Positions 41,512 through 46,669 of a DNA stretch of 46,669 bases are shown here, in pieces. The stretch comes from Phycisphaerales bacterium. GTDB lineage: Bacteria > Planctomycetota > Phycisphaerae > Tepidisphaerales > Tepidisphaeraceae. Made by a program: the position numbers and the translations under genes. How positions within the stretch are numbered: position 1 is the stretch's first letter; each line of letters starts with the position of its first letter. The notes under the pieces were generated by a model that worked only from the letters and a program-made list of their open reading frames with translations, made no database searches and was not told the DNA's origin. Where the stretch lies: contig JADLBV010000086.1 in assembly GCA_020847545.1 (NCBI GenBank), positions 1-46,669 of the forward strand, written 5' to 3'.

Positions 41512-43608
41512 ATGGCCGAACAAGTTGAAGTGTTGCGTGATTCGCGTTTTGCGATGGAGATCAACAGGCGCGGATGCGTGGACCGTATCGCGCCGGCGGC
41601 CGCGACGGCCGGGCAGGTTCGGCCGATCGGGGCGATTGCCGATGACAATGCCGGGCGGATTGAAGCGCCGGCCGAGTTTTTTGATCCGGCCGTCCGGGGC
41701 GATTGCGTCATTGAGGATCTGCTGACGCATCAGAACCACAGCTTTCGCCATCATGCGCCGATGACCCGGCCCTGGCGGGCAAATCAGCAATGGGTTGCAA
41801 AAGAGGACCATTGGGAATGGAACCTGACCATCGATGGCTTGGAAGGTGATGAACGGGAATTGCGGGTGACGTTGTCGTTGCCCCATCCGATTTTCCCCGG
41901 CGGGATGGGGTCGGGGCACAGCAAATGGGATTTGTGGCTGCCGACCGGCCAACATTCGCAGGGGGCTGAGTATGGCCTTCGCAAAATCCATTTCAGCCAG
42001 TGTCTGGATGAGAAGACCGATGCGCCCCTGCCACTGGTGACGCTGTTTCATGGCGGGGCGGCCAACCTTGGGTTTTCGTGTTTGTTGCCGCCGGACCAGA
42101 TGTGGTATGCCGATTTTGAGGTTGACCAGAGATACTGGCTGACGCGCATCACCTTTAAGCATCTGGGTTTACAAAAGGGCAAGTCGATCAAACTGCGGCT
42201 ATGGTGCTTCAGCCATGCCGGCGACTGGCGGCCGGCCATGGGGTGGGTACGCGGGCGTTTTCCCGAGCTTCTGGGACCAGTGGAAGGGCAGCAAAAGCTC
42301 GACGGCAACATGGCCTACACCATTCCGATCAACGAAAAGCGCATCGCCGACTGGTCGAACAAGATGCACCTGCGCTGGAATGAGCTGATTCACTGGCGCA
42401 ATTTCGGAGATTATTGTCCCGATGAGCCGTTCAACGCCAGCCATTTCCAGTCCCCCGCCAACCCTCACTGGACGGCCGACAATCTCAGATACGACGACCT
42501 CAACCGCTACATCGACATGTGCCACAAGCACAACGTCAAGGTGATGCCCTATTTCAACATCTCCGAATGCGAATCGGGCATCGCCCATAAGCGTTTCCCC
42601 GAATCGATCGCGAAGTTTTATGACAACCGTGAGATGGTCTGCTGGGTCTATTACGACGGGAAAAATCACAACGTCGTCATGAATGGGGACCCGCAATATC
42701 CATATTTTGATTTTGTGGTGTCGCAATATGAAAAACTGCTCAAGCGTTGTCCCGGCATCGACGGGCTGTTTTTCGATCAGGTCTGCTACGGCTGGATCGA
42801 CACGGCCCATTTCGATGGTGAAACATTTTGGAACAACAAGCCCGCCTACAACCTGGGGAACATGTATGTGCGGGCGTTCAAGGAATTTCGCAGCCGGCTG
42901 CCCCGCCCGCGCATCATCGGCCTGGGCAACGGCATCGTGCGCTGGCAGTTGATGCAATACATTGACGGGGCGATGGCCGAGGGGGATCCGGAAACACTCG
43001 GCCGGTTTTCGCTGATCTGCCCCGAACGCCCGATGGTCTGCCTGGCCGAGGGTGAGAATGCGTTTCAACACGCCCTGTTCCACGGGTCATGGATGCACGT
43101 TTCCCCCTATTATCGTTATCCAACCACCGAGGAACTGCCAACGGATGCGATCAAGCTCTTTGAGATGTATCAGCCGCTGCTGAACTGGCTCGAAGGTCGC
43201 AAGATGGTTTACGAACCCAATCCACTCAAGGTGGAGGCGCATTTCGAGAACGCATACAAATCGTCGCTGCTGAATCTCAACGAAAATGTCCGTGCGAACA
43301 TCTTCCGCACCCCGTGGGGCGACTGGGCCGTCGTGGTGTTGGCGCTGCCCAAGGGGGCGGTCTTGCCCGCGTCAACAGTTCCCCTGACAATCAACGTCAA
43401 CATCCCCGAAGCGGGCAAACTCAAACACGCGGCGGTCTTCAATGTGGAGAACGCCGGGCATACGATCCAAACGCCCGTGCGAAATGAAGATGGATCGGTG
43501 CGGGTGAAAATCCCCAAACATGGCGCGGCGTCGCTGGTCATACTGAGCGACAACATCGAGCGTCTGCGGTCACAATGGCAGTGGAAATCAACGGAAAATC
43601 AGTCATGA
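41512..43608 (+). CDS. Putative TIM-barrel glycosidase, cytoplasmic or unexported
   Basis: A 698-residue protein with no clear signal peptide. The N-terminal 280 residues are beta-rich. From about residue 310 a barrel follows: YIDMCHKHNVKVMPYFN, then PGIDGLFFDQVCYGWIDT (Asp422) and YIDGAMAEGDPETLG (Glu490, Asp492), acid positions like those of alpha-galactosidase-clan enzymes. A C-terminal beta-sandwich (about 575-690) ends the protein. The layout resembles DUF6259/GH36-clan proteins, but the family is not certain. It lies 35 bases behind the CBM9-type protein and overlaps the next gene by ATGA. It probably cleaves an oligosaccharide released by the secreted enzyme. Confidence 0.75.
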   Translation: MAEQVEVLRDSRFAMEINRRGCVDRIAPAAATAGQVRPIGAIADDNAGRIEAPAEFFDPAVRGDCVIEDLLTHQNHSFRHHAPMTRPWRANQQWVAKEDHWEWNLTIDGLEGDERELRVTLSLPHPIFPGGMGSGHSKWDLWLPTGQHSQGAEYGLRKIHFSQCLDEKTDAPLPLVTLFHGGAANLGFSCLLPPDQMWYADFEVDQRYWLTRITFKHLGLQKGKSIKLRLWCFSHAGDWRPAMGWVRGRFPELLGPVEGQQKLDGNMAYTIPINEKRIADWSNKMHLRWNELIHWRNFGDYCPDEPFNASHFQSPANPHWTADNLRYDDLNRYIDMCHKHNVKVMPYFNISECESGIAHKRFPESIAKFYDNREMVCWVYYDGKNHNVVMNGDPQYPYFDFVVSQYEKLLKRCPGIDGLFFDQVCYGWIDTAHFDGETFWNNKPAYNLGNMYVRAFKEFRSRLPRPRIIGLGNGIVRWQLMQYIDGAMAEGDPETLGRFSLICPERPMVCLAEGENAFQHALFHGSWMHVSPYYRYPTTEELPTDAIKLFEMYQPLLNWLEGRKMVYEPNPLKVEAHFENAYKSSLLNLNENVRANIFRTPWGDWAVVVLALPKGAVLPASTVPLTINVNIPEAGKLKHAAVFNVENAGHTIQTPVRNEDGSVRVKIPKHGAASLVILSDNIERLRSQWQWKSTENQS

Positions 43609-45068
43609 CAGCGATTCAATCAACAATGGAAAAAAAACGGCCTTCGGAATTCGGATTTTCCCCATCGGCTGATGCGGCCGTCAATGTCGCGGCGTTGCAA
43701 CGCGCCCTCGACGGGGGCGGCCGGGTGATCATTGATGTTCCCGGCGTCTATGACCTGAACGCCACGATCATGCTTGATTCCGACACCCAACTGCTGTGCG
43801 CCCCGGGGGTGGTCTTTCGCAAGGTGGCATCCTACTGCAACGTGCTGATCAACCGCGGCGCGCTGACCAAACAGTACAACCGAAACATCACCATCGACGG
43901 GCTGGAAATCTCCGTCAACAACTTTGAGGCCTTCCCGACGCTGGTGTACGGCCTACGCGCCCAGCTCGGTTTCTTCTATGTCAAAAACCTCACATTGCGA
44001 AATTTCACCTGCCTTGACGGGAAGGAAAACCAGTACCTGATTTACATCGTCACCTGGTCGAACCTTCGGATCGAAAACGTCAAACTGGCCGGCGACAAGG
44101 ATGGGATCAAGCTCAACAACGGCCACAACGCCCTGATCGAAAATCTCGACCTGACCACCTACGACGATGGAACCTCCCTGTGCGGGACCGACTACGCATC
44201 GACGCTGCTGGAGGCGGGGGATGTGTACAACGTCACCTATCGCAACGTCATCGACCGACAATACAAGAACATCTTCGGCCGAACCTGCCTGATTTACACC
44301 GGCTCATGGGCCGACTACGCCGATGGCAACGAGTATGGCGCGGGCGATTTTTGCCTGCACCGCGGACGGCTTTATCAATCCACCAACGAGGCCAATTTTG
44401 TGGCCCTCGCCACCCGCCCGCCGGTGCATGAATCGGGCATCGTCACCGGCGAGGACAAGATCGCCTGGCGGTTTGTCCAGTTGTGTGATTTTTATCAAAC
44501 CAACGTCTACAACATCACCTTCGAGAATTGCACGTTTGAAAAATCGGGCAACATCATCGCCAGCTTTATCGTGCCCGCGTGGTATTACAAAAACATCTGC
44601 GGCATCCACCGCAATTTCTATCCTGGCACCGAACCCAATTCGACCTCCTGGAACATCAGCATCAACAATTGTCGTCTTGCCGGCGTCAATCCACAGGTAC
44701 TGGTCAATCTCATGGGAAACATGCGGGATGTTTCGATCAATGGATGCGCCATCACCAACCCGCGCAGCACGCTGATCAACATCGACCACGATTCGGCCAA
44801 CCGGGAATTGATCGCCTCCATCCACAACTGCGCGTTTCCGGCCGGCGGTGTCGCGCCGTTGCCCGAAGACGAGTTGCCGAACCATGAAAAATGCCCCATC
44901 CTCCGTCAGGACATCGACGACACCGGCAAACTGATCGTCGTCCGCAACGACAGCCGGGTGATCTGCAGTGCATCGGGCAATTCAACCCGCCCTGAACCTG
45001 TCGAGGTCTTTCTGTCCGAAGGATCAAAACTGCAATCGGCAACGTGCGATCTGATGTTCAAATCGTAG
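43605..45068 (+). CDS. Right-handed parallel beta-helix protein (GH28/pectate lyase-like)
   Basis: A 487-residue protein starting at the ATG that overlaps the stop of the preceding gene; an in-frame ATG 30 bases earlier has no ribosome-binding site. It opens with NVAALQRALDGGGRVIIDVPGVYDLNATIML, the usual N-cap of pectin-lyase-fold enzymes, followed by rungs such as NITIDGLEIS, NLTLRNFTC, LRIENVKLAGDKDGIKLNN and ALIENLDLTTYDDGTSLCG. The DKDG and DDG acidic groups occur where GH28-like enzymes place catalytic Asp. No signal peptide is seen. Probably a glycan hydrolase, lyase or epimerase; the substrate is unknown. Confidence 0.8.
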   Translation: MTAIQSTMEKKRPSEFGFSPSADAAVNVAALQRALDGGGRVIIDVPGVYDLNATIMLDSDTQLLCAPGVVFRKVASYCNVLINRGALTKQYNRNITIDGLEISVNNFEAFPTLVYGLRAQLGFFYVKNLTLRNFTCLDGKENQYLIYIVTWSNLRIENVKLAGDKDGIKLNNGHNALIENLDLTTYDDGTSLCGTDYASTLLEAGDVYNVTYRNVIDRQYKNIFGRTCLIYTGSWADYADGNEYGAGDFCLHRGRLYQSTNEANFVALATRPPVHESGIVTGEDKIAWRFVQLCDFYQTNVYNITFENCTFEKSGNIIASFIVPAWYYKNICGIHRNFYPGTEPNSTSWNISINNCRLAGVNPQVLVNLMGNMRDVSINGCAITNPRSTLINIDHDSANRELIASIHNCAFPAGGVAPLPEDELPNHEKCPILRQDIDDTGKLIVVRNDSRVICSASGNSTRPEPVEVFLSEGSKLQSATCDLMFKS

Positions 45069-45132
45069 GATCACCATCCGGTCACGATCAGCTCAGCCGG
45101 CATGATTGTGAGATGGATCGGGGTGAATTAGC

Positions 45133-46449
45133 ATGATTGCGATGAACAACCGACGATATGCGATGATCGCCAATGAGGTGTGGGATGGGGTCAGTGGACA
45201 ATGCCGGTCGAATCTGGCGGTTATCGTTGACGGGGAGAAGATCGAATCGACATGCCCTGTCGATCAGGTTCCCAGGGAGATCGAGGTGGTGCGTTTGGGG
45301 GCCGACAGCGTGCTGCTGCCGGGGCTGATCGATGCGCATATTCATTACAGTCCGTGGATGGGGCCGGCTTTTTTGGCCGCCGGCGTGACGAGCGTGCGCG
45401 ATACGGGCAATGATCTGGATTGGATCGCCGCGCAGCAATCCCGCAACAGCTCGGATTTGCTGGCCGGTCCGCAAATCATCAGTTGCGGCCTGTTGCTCGA
45501 TGGGCCTCGCCCCTATTGGCACTACATCGGAAGGGGACACCCGGATGCCAACGCGCTGCGAGCCTCCATTCGGGAGGAAGCAAAGAGGGGGTTGCGGTTC
45601 ATTAAATTTTACGACGGACTGGACCAGTCGTTCATCGAAGCGGGGATGAAAGAGGCAAAAGAGCTTGGTCTTTGGGTATTGGTGGATTTCGGGACGGATG
45701 AACCCAAGGCGGTCGATGCGGTGCGCGCGGGAATCAATGAAATCGAGCATCTGACCGGATGTCCGGTCGCCTGGCACAACAGTTCGCAGGCCGAACAGGA
45801 CCAACTGATCGACATGCTATTGGCCCGCAAAGTCGTCATGACCGCGACGCTGATCACCTATTGTCAGCTTGGCAGGATGCAGGAGATGGCGTATCGATTT
45901 GATGGCCGGCAGGCCTGGGCGCATCCAACCTACCGCGACATTTGGAGACAAATTCCCCCCGCTCCGTTGGCGCAGCGCGACAAATTTCAGGAGGCGACAC
46001 TCAACCAGAAGCGTTTTGTGAAACGGCTCCATGAACGCGGGGCAACACTGGCGGTGGGCACCGATGCCCCCTTTGCGTACATCCTGCCGGGGTTTGGCGT
46101 GCATGATGAGTTGGCGATGTTCGTGGATGCCGGTGTGCCTGAGGTGGCCTCCTTGCGGGCCGCGACATCGGGAAATGCCGCCTTGCTGGGATTGGAAAAA
46201 GAGGTCGGCCGGATTGAAACGGGCTTTTTTGCCGACATGTTGGTGGTGTCGGGCAACCCGTTGAAACAGATTCACAACATCGCCAATGTCGAATGCGTGG
46301 TGCGGCGCGGCCGGGTTTTACCATTGGAACAATTAAAGGCGCGTTCGGTCGATGAGTGCGGCAAAACACTCGATGATCCGATCACGCGCGACCTGCAGCG
46401 ATATATGGCATCGGCGGCACAAAAAAGAGCCTCTTCAAATGCCTCATAA
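45133..46449 (+). CDS. Amidohydrolase-superfamily metal-dependent hydrolase
   Basis: A 438-residue TIM-barrel hydrolase. It begins with the small beta-sandwich of the family (ANEVWDGVSGQCRSNLAVIVDGEKI), then LLPGLIDAHIHYSP (metal-binding HxH), IKFYDGL with Lys, NEIEHLTG (metal His) and AVGTDAPFAY (catalytic Asp), and a typical C-terminal return to the sandwich. These enzymes open amides, cyclic imides or lactones, or remove acyl groups. In this glycan locus it may deacylate an amino sugar or open a cyclic product, but that is inference. It has no own promoter that I can see and lies 64 bases after the beta-helix gene. Confidence 0.88.
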   Translation: MIAMNNRRYAMIANEVWDGVSGQCRSNLAVIVDGEKIESTCPVDQVPREIEVVRLGADSVLLPGLIDAHIHYSPWMGPAFLAAGVTSVRDTGNDLDWIAAQQSRNSSDLLAGPQIISCGLLLDGPRPYWHYIGRGHPDANALRASIREEAKRGLRFIKFYDGLDQSFIEAGMKEAKELGLWVLVDFGTDEPKAVDAVRAGINEIEHLTGCPVAWHNSSQAEQDQLIDMLLARKVVMTATLITYCQLGRMQEMAYRFDGRQAWAHPTYRDIWRQIPPAPLAQRDKFQEATLNQKRFVKRLHERGATLAVGTDAPFAYILPGFGVHDELAMFVDAGVPEVASLRAATSGNAALLGLEKEVGRIETGFFADMLVVSGNPLKQIHNIANVECVVRRGRVLPLEQLKARSVDECGKTLDDPITRDLQRYMASAAQKRASSNAS

Positions 46450-46468
46450 ACCGGCCAAAACGGGCCAT

Positions 46469-46496
46469 TTGGACAGATGGGAAATTAGCGTATAAT
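46469..46496 (+). promoter_or_regulatory. Sigma70-type promoter before the DegT-type gene
   Basis: TTGGAC (46469-46474) and a consensus TATAAT (46491-46496) are separated by 16 bases, 22 bases before the ATG. The start site would lie around 46503, leaving a short leader holding AAAGGAT. Confidence 0.65.
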
Positions 46497-46518
46497 TCGT
46501 GGCAAAGGATCGAATCAT

Positions 46519-46669
46519 ATGACCACAACGACTTCATCATCGCCCACCCGCACCAAACCCATGCCCGCCATGCCCAAGCGGTATGATGGCCGGGAACTGG
46601 ACTATCTCAAGGAAGCCCTGTCGCGCAACAACCTGTTTTATACCCAGCCCGATGGGCTGGTGGCACGGA
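46519..46669 (+). CDS. DegT/DnrJ/EryC1-type aminotransferase, 5' end only
   Basis: The frame is open to the window edge (50 codons seen). After a Thr/Ser/Pro-rich leader comes PKRYDGRELDYLKEALSRNNLFY, the typical opening of PLP-dependent sugar aminotransferases of the DegT/DnrJ/EryC1/StrS family; the catalytic parts are outside the window. AAAGGAT precedes the ATG by 8 bases. If correct, the locus handles an amino sugar or aminocyclitol. The short sequence keeps confidence moderate. Confidence 0.55.
   Translation, partial: MTTTTSSSPTRTKPMPAMPKRYDGRELDYLKEALSRNNLFYTQPDGLVAR

Overview
The window looks like chromosomal DNA from a GC-rich planctomycete-type bacterium, most likely of the Phycisphaerae or a close PVC relative. 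The evidence is two large surface proteins with an N-terminal LEPRxLLS-like motif, a PEP-CTERM protein, a planctomycete-style prepilin with a C-terminal H-x10-DG motif, and many 1-4 nt gene overlaps (ATGA, GTGA, TAATG). The phylum call is an inference from these families. I saw no rRNA, tRNA or CRISPR array.

Region 1 (1-4549): the right end of a MITE-like repeat, a small CII-like HTH gene on the minus strand, and a 1155-residue LamG/PKD surface protein. Region 2 (4574-17196): an exopolysaccharide operon with a possible promoter and a 300-nt structured leader. Its genes are a Wzc-like tyrosine kinase/co-polymerase, a GGDEF-like/sugar transferase fusion, a flippase fused to a nucleotidyltransferase/P-loop kinase, an APH-type kinase, a GT4, a Wzy/ligase, a second GT4 and a NodB-type deacetylase. 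It meets a convergent PA14/Fn3/beta-helix surface protein (17223-19406).

Region 3 (19795-23350): metal uptake, with a Zn/Mn-type ABC ATPase and permease, then an Nramp transporter behind a clear promoter with a palindromic operator, then a universal stress protein. Region 4 (23358-25090): genes that look less GC-rich than their neighbours (DUF3592, a membrane-anchored Mrr-type nuclease) and a 5' remnant of an oxidoreductase gene. Region 5 (25163-30015, minus): a heterodimeric ABC exporter with one degenerate ATP site plus a HlyD-type adaptor.

Region 6 (30218-35250): a DeoR-type regulator, class III aminotransferase and Gfo/Idh/MocA dehydrogenase. A MITE has inserted with its 8-bp target duplication beginning at the dehydrogenase stop codon, and an intact IS4-family element has inserted inside the MITE. 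The original terminator lies beyond both. Region 7 (35340-46669): a GntR/LacI hybrid regulator followed by a PEP-CTERM protein, a pseudopilin, two large putative TIM-barrel glycosidases, a beta-helix protein, an amidohydrolase and the start of a DegT-type aminotransferase. This reads as a carbohydrate-use locus for an unidentified glycan, possibly containing amino sugars or cyclitols.

The most notable items are the nested MITE/IS insertion at a stop codon, two near-identical direct MITE copies 35 kb apart, the flippase-kinase fusion that keeps an internal ribosome-binding site, the degenerate-GGDEF sugar transferase, and the two unassigned glycosidase-like proteins.
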